Of a DNA stretch of 64,000 nucleotides, positions 27,873 through 36,613 are shown one piece after another. Within the stretch, counting starts at the first letter, position 1. Every line of letters starts with the position of its first letter. The notes under the pieces were generated by a model that was given only the letters and a program-made list of their open reading frames with translations, ran no database searches and had not been told where the DNA came from. Source of the stretch: Sphingopyxis sp. YF1 (GTDB taxonomy: Bacteria > Pseudomonadota > Alphaproteobacteria > Sphingomonadales > Sphingomonadaceae); assembly GCF_022701295.1 (NCBI RefSeq), contig NZ_CP033204.1, forward strand, positions 1,798,001 to 1,862,000, given 5' to 3'. Made by a program: the position numbers and the translations under genes.

Positions 27873-30800
27873 ATGGCATTGGCAGGACGCACTGCGATTT
27901 CGTTCAAGGCGGCGATGTATCTGGGGGGCGCCGCGGTCGCGACAAGCGTCGCCAGTCCGGCGCCGGTGCAGGCGGCAGAGGCCAAGCGGCTCGACATTCC
28001 GGCCCAGTCGCTTTCCACCACGCTGACGCAGATCGGTCGTCAGACGGGCAGCGAGGTCATTTTCCAGGCGGGTGACGTGCAGGGTCTGCGAGCGCCTGCG
28101 GTTCGCGGGGCGCTGACCGCCGATCAGGCACTGGGGACAGCCCTGCGCGGCAGCGGGCTGCGCGCGCGCCGCACCGCTCATGGTGCCTATGTGGTCGAGC
28201 GCGAAGCCAGACCCAATCCGACATCGGCCGGGGAGAGCCAGCATCACGAGGAAATCGTCGTCACCGCGCAGAAGCGCGAGGAAAGGATCACTGATGTTCC
28301 CATCGCGATGACCGCGCTGTCGGGCGCCGCGCTCGACGATCGCAAGATCGAGGGCGGCGCCGAACTGCTGCGCGCGGTGCCGAACGTCAATTTCTCCAAA
28401 AGCAATTTCAGCATGTACAATTTCTCGATCCGGGGGATCGGGACCAAAGCAATCTCCGCGTCGAGCGACCCGGCGGTTGCGGTCAGTTTCAACAACACGC
28501 CCCTCGTGCGCAACCGCCTCTTCGAGTCTGAATTCTTCGACCTTCAGCGCGTCGAGGTGCTGCGCGGGCCGCAGGGCACGCTTTACGGCCGCAACGCGAC
28601 GGGCGGGGTGGTCAACATGATCCCGGCGCTGCCTAGCGCCAATTTCGGCGGCGAGGTGAAGGGAGAGGTCGGCAGCTTCGCCACGCGCCGCCTCAGCGGC
28701 ATGCTCAACCTGCCGGTCACCGACACGCTGGGTGTGCGCGTCGCGGGCGCAATGACCAAGCGCGACGGGTTCGATTACAACACATTCACGCAGCAGCGTG
28801 TCAATGGCCGCGACCTCTGGTCGACGCGCGCGTCGATCGCCTGGGAGCCGAGTGACCGTTTTCGGGCCAACGTCATCTGGCAGCATTTTGAAGAGGACGA
28901 CAACCGGTCGCGAACGGGAAAGAGCCTGTGCACGACCGATCCGGGCCTGTACCAGGTCGGTAATTCGACGACCACGGATCCGATCGTTGCTGCCCGTATG
29001 AGCCAGGGCTGCCTTCCCGGCTCGCTCTATGATGACGCTGCCTTCGACGCGCCCAACGGCTATTCGCTGTCCTATGTCATTGCGCCCATTGGTGTCAGCA
29101 TCGGGCGCGAACCCGGTACCCGTCGGAACATTACGATGATCCGGCAAGGCGACCCGTTCGCCAGCGTCGTGCAATCGCGCAACCTCAGGGAAATTGCGAC
29201 GAGCTATGACCCGGTGTTCCGTGCGAAAAATGACGTAGTGCAGTTCAACATTGAGTTCGAACCGTCAGACGGGCTGAAACTGGTGTCGCAGACCGCCTAT
29301 GCACGCGACCGATATTACTCCTCGCAGGATTATAATCGGTTCGTCACGGCGCCAATCTTCAACGATTCGGCTCAACCCGATCTGCGCAACGTTCTGAACC
29401 AGCCGATCGATACGACGCTCTATCCGGGAGGAACGCCCGGAGGGAAATTCTGCGACCCGCAGCTAGGTTGTTCGGACCGCCTTCTTTCGGTGGACATCAG
29501 CCAGTCGCGCAACCGGCAATGGTCCCAGGAATTGCGCCTGCAATCCGATTGGGACGGTCCGGTCAACTTCAACCTGGGTGCCAATTACCTCGATTTCAGA
29601 TCGCAGGACGATTATTATGTCTTCAACAATTTCTTCACGCTGATCGCGCAATATTTTTATGCGACTATGCACCCTGTAACCCGACTTCCGACACCGCGTT
29701 CTTGTCCGCTCGGTTATGAGGAACTCGAGTGCATCTATGTCGATCCGAATCCGATCGGCAGCCTCGACAATCAGGGGCACAATTATTTCCTCAGCCAGAA
29801 CGGCATTCGCATCAAATCGCGCGCGCTGTTCGGCGAACTCTATTGGGATATGACCGACAGGCTGAAACTGACGGCGGGCCTTCGTTACACCGAGGACCGC
29901 AAGATATCGACGCAGGTACCAAGCCAGCTCATGCTGGCGGGCGGAACGGAGACCATGTTCCCCGGACAGAATACGGGCGGCCGCGTGAACAGCGGCTATC
30001 CCGCGCTTCCCGACATTCGCCAGAAATGGAACAAGTTCACCGGCCGGCTGGTGCTCGACTGGAAGCCCGACCTGGCTTTCACCGACGATACGCTGGTCTA
30101 CGCCTCGGCCTCGCGTGGCTACAAGGGCGGCGGCACCAACCCGCCGCGGGTCGATATCAATCCGGCGATCGTGCAATATCAGCCGCTGGAAGGGACATTC
30201 CGGCCGGAATATCTCAATGCCTTTGAAATCGGCACGAAGAACAGCTTCGACGGTGGACGCTTCACGCTGAACGCCACGGCCTTCTACTACGACTACAAGG
30301 ACTACCAGATTTCGCAGATCGTCGATCGCATCGCCTTCAACGAGAATTTCGACGCGACGAGCTGGGGGCTGGAGTTCGAGGCCGCCTGGCGTCCGTCGCG
30401 TGCCTTCCGGATGGACGCCAACCTCGGCTATCTGCGGACCCGCCTCAAGAAGGGTTCGGAATCGATCGATGTCATGAACCGAACGCAGGGCAATGAGGAT
30501 TGGGTAGTGCTGCGTCCCTGGTTGCAGGCGCCGTCCAACTGCATCGCACCGCGCGTTCTTGTCGAGCGAATCCTGGCGGGCAACCCCTCGTTCCATCAAC
30601 TGGCGCTGCCGGCCCTATGCCCCGGCAGCAACCGGATCGGCGATTTCAATCCCGCCATTGCGGGGGGCGTGCCCTATGACGTCCTTTTCGGCTTCACCTA
30701 TGATCCGTTCGCGCCCTACAACCCGGATACGATCGGACGAAACATCGCGGATGGCGGAAGCGGCGCGCCCAATACGGGTCGCGGGTTCATGGCCGACCTT

Positions 30801-31163
30801 TCGGGCAACGAACTGCCGAACTCGCCGCGCATCACGGCCAATATCGGTGCGCAATACACGTTCTTCATCGAAGGTGGCGACTGGGAGCTGACTTTCCGCG
30901 GCGATTATTACCGTCAGTCGAAAAGCTATGCGCGGATCTATAATACGACCTATGACCGGCTGAAAGCCTGGGATAATGCCAATCTTGCCGTGACCCTGAC
31001 ACGTCCCGAAAGCGGTTTTGCAATGCAGCTTTACGTCAAGAATCTGTTCGACAAGACACCGATCACCGACGCATTCACCAATGCGGACGACACGGGACTG
31101 AGCACCAACGTCTTCACGCTCGATCCCCGTATCATCGGTTTCAACGTGTCGAAGAAATTCTAG
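27873..31163 (+). CDS. TonB-dependent receptor with N-terminal STN signalling domain
   Basis: A 1096-residue outer-membrane receptor. It has a signal peptide (to about APVQAAEA), an STN secretin/TonB short domain at about residues 40-105 (LDIPAQSLSTTLTQIGRQTG), a TonB-box region around EEIVVTAQKREE, the plug (RIEVLRGPQGTLYGRNA-like: RVEVLRGPQGTLYGRNATGG) and a long beta-barrel. The barrel ends in ITDAFTNADDTGL and a terminal Phe (SKKF). Together with the FecIR pair it forms a ligand-responsive uptake system. The ligand could be a siderophore or an organic substrate; nothing decides between them. Located within the tRNA-Ser island. Confidence 0.92.
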   Translation: MALAGRTAISFKAAMYLGGAAVATSVASPAPVQAAEAKRLDIPAQSLSTTLTQIGRQTGSEVIFQAGDVQGLRAPAVRGALTADQALGTALRGSGLRARRTAHGAYVVEREARPNPTSAGESQHHEEIVVTAQKREERITDVPIAMTALSGAALDDRKIEGGAELLRAVPNVNFSKSNFSMYNFSIRGIGTKAISASSDPAVAVSFNNTPLVRNRLFESEFFDLQRVEVLRGPQGTLYGRNATGGVVNMIPALPSANFGGEVKGEVGSFATRRLSGMLNLPVTDTLGVRVAGAMTKRDGFDYNTFTQQRVNGRDLWSTRASIAWEPSDRFRANVIWQHFEEDDNRSRTGKSLCTTDPGLYQVGNSTTTDPIVAARMSQGCLPGSLYDDAAFDAPNGYSLSYVIAPIGVSIGREPGTRRNITMIRQGDPFASVVQSRNLREIATSYDPVFRAKNDVVQFNIEFEPSDGLKLVSQTAYARDRYYSSQDYNRFVTAPIFNDSAQPDLRNVLNQPIDTTLYPGGTPGGKFCDPQLGCSDRLLSVDISQSRNRQWSQELRLQSDWDGPVNFNLGANYLDFRSQDDYYVFNNFFTLIAQYFYATMHPVTRLPTPRSCPLGYEELECIYVDPNPIGSLDNQGHNYFLSQNGIRIKSRALFGELYWDMTDRLKLTAGLRYTEDRKISTQVPSQLMLAGGTETMFPGQNTGGRVNSGYPALPDIRQKWNKFTGRLVLDWKPDLAFTDDTLVYASASRGYKGGGTNPPRVDINPAIVQYQPLEGTFRPEYLNAFEIGTKNSFDGGRFTLNATAFYYDYKDYQISQIVDRIAFNENFDATSWGLEFEAAWRPSRAFRMDANLGYLRTRLKKGSESIDVMNRTQGNEDWVVLRPWLQAPSNCIAPRVLVERILAGNPSFHQLALPALCPGSNRIGDFNPAIAGGVPYDVLFGFTYDPFAPYNPDTIGRNIADGGSGAPNTGRGFMADLSGNELPNSPRITANIGAQYTFFIEGGDWELTFRGDYYRQSKSYARIYNTTYDRLKAWDNANLAVTLTRPESGFAMQLYVKNLFDKTPITDAFTNADDTGLSTNVFTLDPRIIGFNVSKKF

Positions 31164-31207
31164 CGTCCCCCCACAGTCCACTCCGGGGACGAACTCGGGC
31201 CGTCGTC

Positions 31208-31390
31208 ATGCTTGCTCCCAAAGCTTGCCGCCGGCCCGGTTTGATCCGCGTGCTGGAGCCTTGGTGCAGGCCGTTCGATGGCTTCAACCTCTATACGCTT
31301 TCACGTGAGCAAATCCCGCTGAAGTTGCGCGTGTTTGTCGATTTTCTGGTCGAGAAGCGCCAAAGCCTGATGGCAAAGCAGGACATTTGA
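31208..31390 (+). pseudogene. LysR-family regulator, C-terminal remnant
   Basis: Sixty codons whose product matches only the last ~45 residues of LysR substrate-binding domains: LIRVLEPWCRPFDGFNLYTL, then SREQIPLKLRVFVDFLVE. The helix-turn-helix and most of the effector domain are missing, and the sequence upstream is the receptor's 3' untranslated region. This is a fragment left by rearrangement in the island. Confidence 0.7.
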
Positions 31391-31536
31391 CCGTCCGCCC
31401 CAAATGACTGGCCGCTTTCAATTTGCTGGTTGCTGAAAGAAGACTGACCGCACGCGGCCATCCGTTACCTGGCATTTTTGTACGAGATTGGGGCGGGCCA
31501 CGGGCAGCTGAGGCATCATGTTCAATGTTCTTGATG

Positions 31537-32064
31537 CTACTCGCTCATCAACGGATGCGACCCCATGGTCCAACCTAGAAAGTAGCCTCTGTCCGAAAAC
31601 GATTTATGCTGGTTCTCAATTTTCTCTCCTAGCCGCCCCAGCATGATCCCAAGCTGCACCTGCAAATCTGCTGGACAGGTCGCAAGGCGCGCCCTCATCG
31701 TTGCATAGGCCTGCAATTGCTCGTTCTTTTCGAGACGCGAGAGGTAGGCGACCATCTGCCGCCAAGCATAAGCGGACTGTTTGATCGCGATCAGCCTTGC
31801 GTGGCGATGGGGCGGCTTTTTTTGCAGGTTTTGTGCGATCCATTCGAAAGAAGCGGTCGCGGCTCGGCCGAAATTGACTTCGCGGAGCGGCAGTTGCTCA
31901 AACACCGTCGCCAGATTGTGTGAGGTGAGGATCATCGCCTGCTCCAAGACCATGGCATTACCCCGGGCATCCTCATTGGCCTCAAAGCAGGCTGGCCTAT
32001 CGTCGAAAACTATCGACGAGCATCGGCTATTCTGGCCATATAAATCACGGTCTGAAACGCGCAT
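31537..32064 (-). CDS. Uncharacterised protein, possible C-terminal fragment
   Basis: Up to 175 residues; I do not recognise the family. The frame remains open 5' of the ATG (giving PDFLPHILPRASR) up to a TAA at 32113-32115, so the present start may lie inside an older, longer protein cut at the island edge. Visible are a Cys in RCSSIVFDDRPACFE, a helical LEQAMILTSHNLATVFEQLP, and a basic/aromatic AIKQSAYAWRQMVAYLSRLE stretch. There is no signal peptide or membrane segment. It is the last gene before the attR-like repeat. Confidence 0.5.
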   Translation of the reverse strand: MRVSDRDLYGQNSRCSSIVFDDRPACFEANEDARGNAMVLEQAMILTSHNLATVFEQLPLREVNFGRAATASFEWIAQNLQKKPPHRHARLIAIKQSAYAWRQMVAYLSRLEKNEQLQAYATMRARLATCPADLQVQLGIMLGRLGEKIENQHKSFSDRGYFLGWTMGSHPLMSE

Positions 32065-32151
32065 TCGGGATGCGCGAGGTAGGATGTGCGGCAGGAAATC
32101 CGGGCGAGCGAGTTACCTAAATCATTCCGAATGTTTAGGTTTTTTCCAAAA

Positions 32152-32168
32152 CCCCTCACTCTCTTCCA
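32152..32168 (+). repeat. attR-like direct repeat of tRNA-Ser 3' end
   Basis: CCCCTCACTCTCTTCCA differs from the tRNA 3' end (25576-25592) at two positions. It is in direct orientation and marks the right border of a region of about 6.6 kb. A terminator begins 24 bases further on. Confidence 0.7.
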
Positions 32169-32191
32169 TCTGTTTCGCCTAGCGCGTTGAT

Positions 32192-32224
32192 AAGCCGCCT
32201 CTTTTCACCGGGGCGGCTTTTTCG
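32192..32224 (+). terminator. Rho-independent terminator, probable original tRNA-Ser terminator
   Basis: AAGCCGCC (32192-32199) pairs with GGCGGCTT (32212-32219), followed by TTTTT on the plus strand. No plus-strand gene ends nearby, but the sequence sits just after the attR-like repeat, where the tRNA-Ser gene would have ended before island insertion. Confidence 0.7.
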
Positions 32225-32296
32225 TTCCCGCATTCCATGCCGCATGGACTTTTCCCTGTGAGGCCCGCGCCGCCCGGCCACGCCGCAGGACGCCGC

Positions 32297-32839
32297 CTAC
32301 AATGCGAGAAGGAGGATGGCGCACGTCGCCGCGACGATCGCGAGCAGCACCGCCGCGCGCGGCGCATAGTCGCGCAGCAGGCGCGCTCCGCGGGATTCGG
32401 CCGGAGGCCATTCGGCCGCGACCGCGGGTTCGCGCTCCGCTGCGTCCGGAGCGGGGCGGCGCCCCGGAAGGGCGGGCGGCGACGCGAGGTCGGGGCCGCT
32501 GATCCCGCCCGCCAGCGCGAGCTTTTCGAACGCCACCGCCATCTTGCCCTGCCGCACGCTGCGTCCGATCCGGCCCTGCCGGACCTCGTCGGACGCCAGC
32601 GGCAGCGCCGCGATGACGCGTTCGATCTCGACGTCGAGCGCGTGAAGATCGTCGATCGCCTCCATCGCGCGCGGCCGGTCGCCGCGTTCGAGCGCCAGCT
32701 GGAGCCGCGTCAGCGACAGCATCCCGCTCCGGTAGAGCTGGAGGCTCATCGCATGCTCCTCGATCGTCGGCGCCGCGCCGCCGCGCGCGTCCGCATCGGG
32801 CGCGCGGTGCCCCTCGGGCCAGTTCGAAAGCGCGCTCAT
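32297..32839 (-). CDS. Uncharacterised C-terminally membrane-anchored protein
   Basis: A 180-residue protein I cannot assign. The start at MSALSNWPEGHRA is preferred over longer frames. An N-terminal helical region (EEHAMSLQLYRSGMLSLTRL, then ALERGDRPRAMEAIDDLHAL, VEIERVIAAL) looks alpha-helical and might pack as a small bundle. A Pro/Ala/Arg-rich linker follows, and the last ~20 residues (AAVLLAIVAATCAILLLAL) form a tail anchor. It is followed after 139 bases upstream by the arylamine acetyltransferase gene on the same strand. Confidence 0.6.
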   Translation of the reverse strand: MSALSNWPEGHRAPDADARGGAAPTIEEHAMSLQLYRSGMLSLTRLQLALERGDRPRAMEAIDDLHALDVEIERVIAALPLASDEVRQGRIGRSVRQGKMAVAFEKLALAGGISGPDLASPPALPGRRPAPDAAEREPAVAAEWPPAESRGARLLRDYAPRAAVLLAIVAATCAILLLAL

Positions 32840-32978
32840 AGTCCGGTCTCCTGCCACCCGCTCCCCCGGACACCGGTTAGAGCGAAGGCGGGCACGCGGC
32901 GAGCCACGATCGGGTCCGCTGTGTCGCGGATACGCCGGACGGTGGCCGCGCCAGTAGGGCACGCGTCTCGTCGACGGA

Positions 32979-33824
32979 TCAGGCCGCCTCGCCGCGCCCC
33001 ACGGCCCGGACCCGCTCCCACACCTCTCCGGGCCGGGCGATGTCGAGCGCGAACAGCGTCGCCAATATGTCGGCCAGATGGTCGGCGCTCGTGATGCGCT
33101 GTTCGTCGATGCCCGTCGCGGTCACCCGGCGCAGGCCGTCGTTCTGGAGGCTGAGATAACCGTTCTCGACGTGCCGGAACATCGCGAGCGCGTTGGTGAA
33201 GGGCGATGCCGCATCCTGCATCAGCCAGCCCTGCATCGCCGCCAGCGCGCCTTCGTCGCCATGCTCCGGTCTGAAATCGACCGTGCGCGCGACGCCGTAC
33301 GCATGGTTGTGGAGCCGCATCCAGCCGTCGTCGGTCGCGCCGATCGAAAAGTCGAACCCGCGCTGGCGGATCGGCCCGACGGCAAGCGGAACCGGCTCGA
33401 TCAGCGCATCGGCGACGCCCACTTCGGCCAGATAGGGCCGGTCGAGATCGACGCGCAGCGTGAGGTGGTTTCCGATCGCCATGTCGCCGAGCTTGCCCCG
33501 GTCGACGCATCCGCAAAGGCGGGTCACGCGAAACCCGAGCGCCGCAAGCGCCGCGCCGAAGAGGCCGTTCATCTCGTAGCACCAGCCGCCGCGCCGCCCC
33601 TCGACCATCTTGGCAAAGGCCGCGTCGGGCGCGAGCGACGAGGGCCAGCCCATGAAGGCGTCCAGCGCCTCCCAGGTAAAGTGCATCAAATGCGCGCGAT
33701 GCAGCGTCGCCAGCGCCTGAAAATCGAGCGACACCGGAACATCGCACCCGATCCTGGCGAGATATGCGTCGAGCTGCCCGGCGCTCAGCGCCATGTCATT
33801 TTCGTTCAAAGGCCCATGCGCCAT
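32979..33824 (-). CDS. nat: Arylamine N-acetyltransferase
   Basis: A 281-residue NAT-family enzyme transferring acetyl from acetyl-CoA to arylamines or hydrazines. The Cys-His-Asp triad is visible: Cys in RRGGWCYEMNGLF, His in GNHLTLRVDL, Asp in VGVADALIEP. The start at 33824 has AGGAGA upstream; the internal ATG at 33794 (MALSAGQLDAYLARIGCD) would put the Cys at residue 72, closer to other NATs, and cannot be excluded. Xenobiotic or secondary-metabolite role. Confidence 0.88.
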   Translation of the reverse strand: MAHGPLNENDMALSAGQLDAYLARIGCDVPVSLDFQALATLHRAHLMHFTWEALDAFMGWPSSLAPDAAFAKMVEGRRGGWCYEMNGLFGAALAALGFRVTRLCGCVDRGKLGDMAIGNHLTLRVDLDRPYLAEVGVADALIEPVPLAVGPIRQRGFDFSIGATDDGWMRLHNHAYGVARTVDFRPEHGDEGALAAMQGWLMQDAASPFTNALAMFRHVENGYLSLQNDGLRRVTATGIDEQRITSADHLADILATLFALDIARPGEVWERVRAVGRGEAA

Positions 33825-34028
33825 TCCGGCGTCTCCTGTTGCATGTCTGTGTCCGCGCCGAATCTCGCGCCCGGACGAATGAATGACCGCGGGTCGAAAC
33901 GATCCTTGCGTCGCCCCCGCCGATGTCGAGCGATAGCCCGTGCCGCGGCGCGGCGTTCCTAAATGAATGTGCAAAGCGTGCCCGATTTCCTAAAAGCTTG
34001 CTAAATGGCGGGGGCACAGGGGGGAACG

Positions 34029-34502
34029 ATGCGGCTCGACGACAGGCTGGTCGAATTTTTGCGGCGTCCCCTGATGTGCATCGTCGCGGGGGTCGACGCA
34101 CAGGGGCGCCCCGCCGCCGGGCGGGGGATAGGCGTTCAGGTCCTCGAAGACCGCGAGACGATCGACGTGATCTTCTCGGCCTGGCAATGGCCGCGGGTCG
34201 CAACCTCGATCCAACAGACGGGACGGCTTGCCGCGACCTTCGTCAGCCCCGCCGACTATATGACCTACCAGATTAAGGGGCCCGCCGCGATGCGCGGGGC
34301 CGAAGCATCCGATCTCGCTTGCGCCGACCGCTTCATGGCGGACGCCACCGACGCGCTGACGTCACTCGGCGTGCCGCCCCCAATCATCGCGCCATGGCTG
34401 ACCGCCCACGACGCGAAGGTCGCCCGGCTCCGGACGTGCGAAATCTATATCCAGACGCCGGGTCCGCAGGCCGGCATGCTCGCCGGGACGGAGGCCCGAT
34501 GA
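34029..34502 (+). CDS. FMN-binding split-barrel protein (PNPOx-like)
   Basis: A 157-residue protein of the pyridoxamine-phosphate-oxidase-like flavin split-barrel superfamily: RPLMCIVAGVDAQGRPAAGR, LEDRETIDVIFSAWQWPRV and QTGRLAATFVSPADYMTYQI. It overlaps the next gene by ATGA, and that gene starts with a second split-barrel domain. The two may act as partner subunits. Ligand (FMN, F420 or heme) and reaction are unknown. Confidence 0.72.
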   Translation: MRLDDRLVEFLRRPLMCIVAGVDAQGRPAAGRGIGVQVLEDRETIDVIFSAWQWPRVATSIQQTGRLAATFVSPADYMTYQIKGPAAMRGAEASDLACADRFMADATDALTSLGVPPPIIAPWLTAHDAKVARLRTCEIYIQTPGPQAGMLAGTEAR

Positions 34503-35842
34503 CCGTGCGCCTCGCCGACCTTGAACCCTGTTTCGAGGGGGTCATTCCTTCGATCATTGCGACCGCCGCCGCCGACGGCATGCCCAATATTTCCTATCTG
34601 TCGCACGTCGTGCGCGTCGACGACGACCATGTCGCGCTTTCGAACCAGTTCTTCGCCAAGACGGCGGCGAATATTCGCGCCAATCCGCAGGTCACCCTGA
34701 TTCTCGTCGACTGCCTCACCGGCGACCAGTATCTGCTCGACATCGCCTATGTCCGCTCGGTCGACACCGGCGCGCTGTTCGACAAGATCGCCCTGCAACT
34801 CAAGGCGAGCAGCGCGCAGGTCGGCATGTCGGACGTCATGCGGCTGCGCAGCGCCGACATTTTTCATGTTCGCGCCATCGAGGCGGTTTCTTCGCCTGTC
34901 GAAGCCCTCCCCGCGCCACCGAAGCGCGGCCCGATCGCGCTCCCCGCGCTCGCGGCAGCCGGCAGGGCGATCGAGCGCGAGGTCGAAGCCGAGGGCATCA
35001 TCGACGGTCTGCTCCACTGCGTGCGCGATCTTCTCGGATATCCCAACGCGCTGGTCCTGATCGCCGATCTCCACGGCGGCCGCCTCGTCACGACCGGCAG
35101 CCTCGGATACGAACGGTCCGGGCTCGGCTCGGAGGTCGCGCCGGACGAGGGGCTGATCGGCGCCGCGGCGCGAAGCGGCCGACCGATCAAGGTGAACGAC
35201 ATGAGCCGCGTGCGCCGTTTCGGCGAAGCGATCGCCACCGACGCCGAGGGGACCGAGAACAGCACGCGCATCGTCGCCTTTCCCCAACTGCCCGACGCGA
35301 TGAGCCAGATCGCCGTCCCGATGCTCGTCCGCGATGACGCAATCGGCGTCCTGTTCGTCGAAAGCCCCGACCGGATGGCGTTTCGGGACGAGGACGAGGC
35401 CGCACTCGAAATACTGGCGGGACAAGCGGCGCGGACGCTGAAGGCGGGCGAGCGCCTCGCGACGACCGCAGACCCCGGACATGATCCGTCCATCCGCGAC
35501 CGCGCAACGAAGGGGGGCGACATCCGCATTGCCCATCATCGCCTCGACGACAGCATATTCGTCAACGACACCTATGTGGTCAAAGGCATCGCCGGCGCGC
35601 TGCTGCGGCAGATGCTCGAATGGCATTTGGCCGACGGGCGCAGCCAGTTTTCGAACCGCGAACTGCGCCTGGCGCTCGCGCCGCGCATGCCCGACATCAA
35701 GGACAATCTCGAAACCCGGCTGCTGCTCTTGCGCCGCCGGCTGGACGAAAAACAGGCGCCCCTCCGCATCGTCCGCATCGGGCGCGGCCTTCTGCGCCTC
35801 GAAGCCGCGGGAACGCCGATCTTCGTCGATGCCCCCGAATGA
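34499..35842 (+). CDS. Split-barrel/GAF/winged-helix-like fusion protein
   Basis: A 447-residue three-part protein. Residues 1-135 form a PNPOx-like flavin split barrel (GMPNISYLSHVVRVDDDHVA, LSNQFFAKTAANIRANPQV). Residues about 160-335 form a GAF domain (EAEGIIDGLLHCVRDLLGY, IAVPMLVRDDAIGVLFVES). Residues about 355-447 look like a winged-helix effector (DTYVVKGIAGALLRQMLEWH, DIKDNLETRLLLLRRRLDEK, IVRIGRGLLRLE). It is translationally coupled to the preceding split-barrel gene. The layout suggests a flavin- or redox-sensing regulator; the DNA-binding assignment is inference. Confidence 0.75.
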   Translation: MTVRLADLEPCFEGVIPSIIATAAADGMPNISYLSHVVRVDDDHVALSNQFFAKTAANIRANPQVTLILVDCLTGDQYLLDIAYVRSVDTGALFDKIALQLKASSAQVGMSDVMRLRSADIFHVRAIEAVSSPVEALPAPPKRGPIALPALAAAGRAIEREVEAEGIIDGLLHCVRDLLGYPNALVLIADLHGGRLVTTGSLGYERSGLGSEVAPDEGLIGAAARSGRPIKVNDMSRVRRFGEAIATDAEGTENSTRIVAFPQLPDAMSQIAVPMLVRDDAIGVLFVESPDRMAFRDEDEAALEILAGQAARTLKAGERLATTADPGHDPSIRDRATKGGDIRIAHHRLDDSIFVNDTYVVKGIAGALLRQMLEWHLADGRSQFSNRELRLALAPRMPDIKDNLETRLLLLRRRLDEKQAPLRIVRIGRGLLRLEAAGTPIFVDAPE

Positions 35843-35957
35843 CCACGCCTCCCCGGCCCTGCTCGCGGGGCCGGCGCGCTTGTCTTGGCCGCCGATCGAG
35901 GCCCGGAATGGATGTTATCGCACTTGAACGGCCGCGGAATCGTCATAGATTGATAAT

Positions 35958-36344
35958 ATGACGCTAGAATCACCGTCCGACATGCTTTCCGACACCGCCC
36001 GCCGACTCGTGCCCCCGCTGATCGAACGGGCCCGCTTCGCGCCGGGTGATATCGTGCGCCACCGGATGTTCGACTTTCGCGGGGTCGTGTTCGACATCGA
36101 TCCCGTCTTTTCGAACAGCGACGAATGGTACGAGGCGATTCCCGAGGCGATCCGGCCTGCGAAGGAACAGCCTTACTACCACCTGCTCGCCGAAAACGAG
36201 GATTCGTCCTACATCGCCTATGTCAGCCAGCAGAATCTGGTTGCCGACGGCGACAGCGGCCCCGTCGACCATCCGCAGATCGAGGCGATGTTCGAAGGTC
36301 CCGATCAGGGCCGTTACCGCCTGCGCGCGATCCACCGCCACTAG
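35958..36344 (+). CDS. hspQ: Heat shock protein HspQ (hemimethylated DNA-binding family)
   Basis: A 128-residue protein of the HspQ/YccV family: ARFAPGDIVRHRMFDFRGVV, FDIDPVFSNSDEWYEAIPEA, QPYYHLLAENEDSSYIAYVS and NLVADGDSGPVDHPQIEAMF. In E. coli HspQ binds hemimethylated oriC and acts as a Lon adaptor/specificity factor. It is monocistronic, followed by a palindromic repeat. Confidence 0.92.
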   Translation: MTLESPSDMLSDTARRLVPPLIERARFAPGDIVRHRMFDFRGVVFDIDPVFSNSDEWYEAIPEAIRPAKEQPYYHLLAENEDSSYIAYVSQQNLVADGDSGPVDHPQIEAMFEGPDQGRYRLRAIHRH

Positions 36345-36369
36345 GGCGTCAAATCTGCATCATCTCCAA

Positions 36370-36462
36370 GCCCGTTTGTGCTGAGCTTGTCGAAGCACCG
36401 TCCTTCTTTCTTTACCGCTTAAAGTAAGAACGGCTCTTCGACAGACTCAGGGCGAACGGTTC
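36370..36462. repeat. Dispersed palindromic repeat (TGCTGAGCTTGTCGAAG family)
   Basis: The left arm CCGTTTGTGCTGAGCTTGTC continues to GAAGCACCGT. The right arm reads, as reverse complement, CCGTTCGCCCTGAGTCTGTC continuing to GAAGAGCCGT (24 of 30 identical). The arms enclose about 28 bases. A solo copy, 25 of 26 identical to the left arm, lies at 49428-49453. Confidence 0.8.
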
Positions 36463-36613
36463 ATATTGGACGCACGCCGCTCTGGAACCGATCGACATTC
36501 GGGGGATGTTGCGCCGGAAGTGCCGGTTTTCGGCGCCCCGGAGCGCCGCGTGCCGATGGCACGCGAGTAGCGGAACCGCCAATGCCGATCGGCCTCTCAG
36601 GCTGGCGCGCGGG

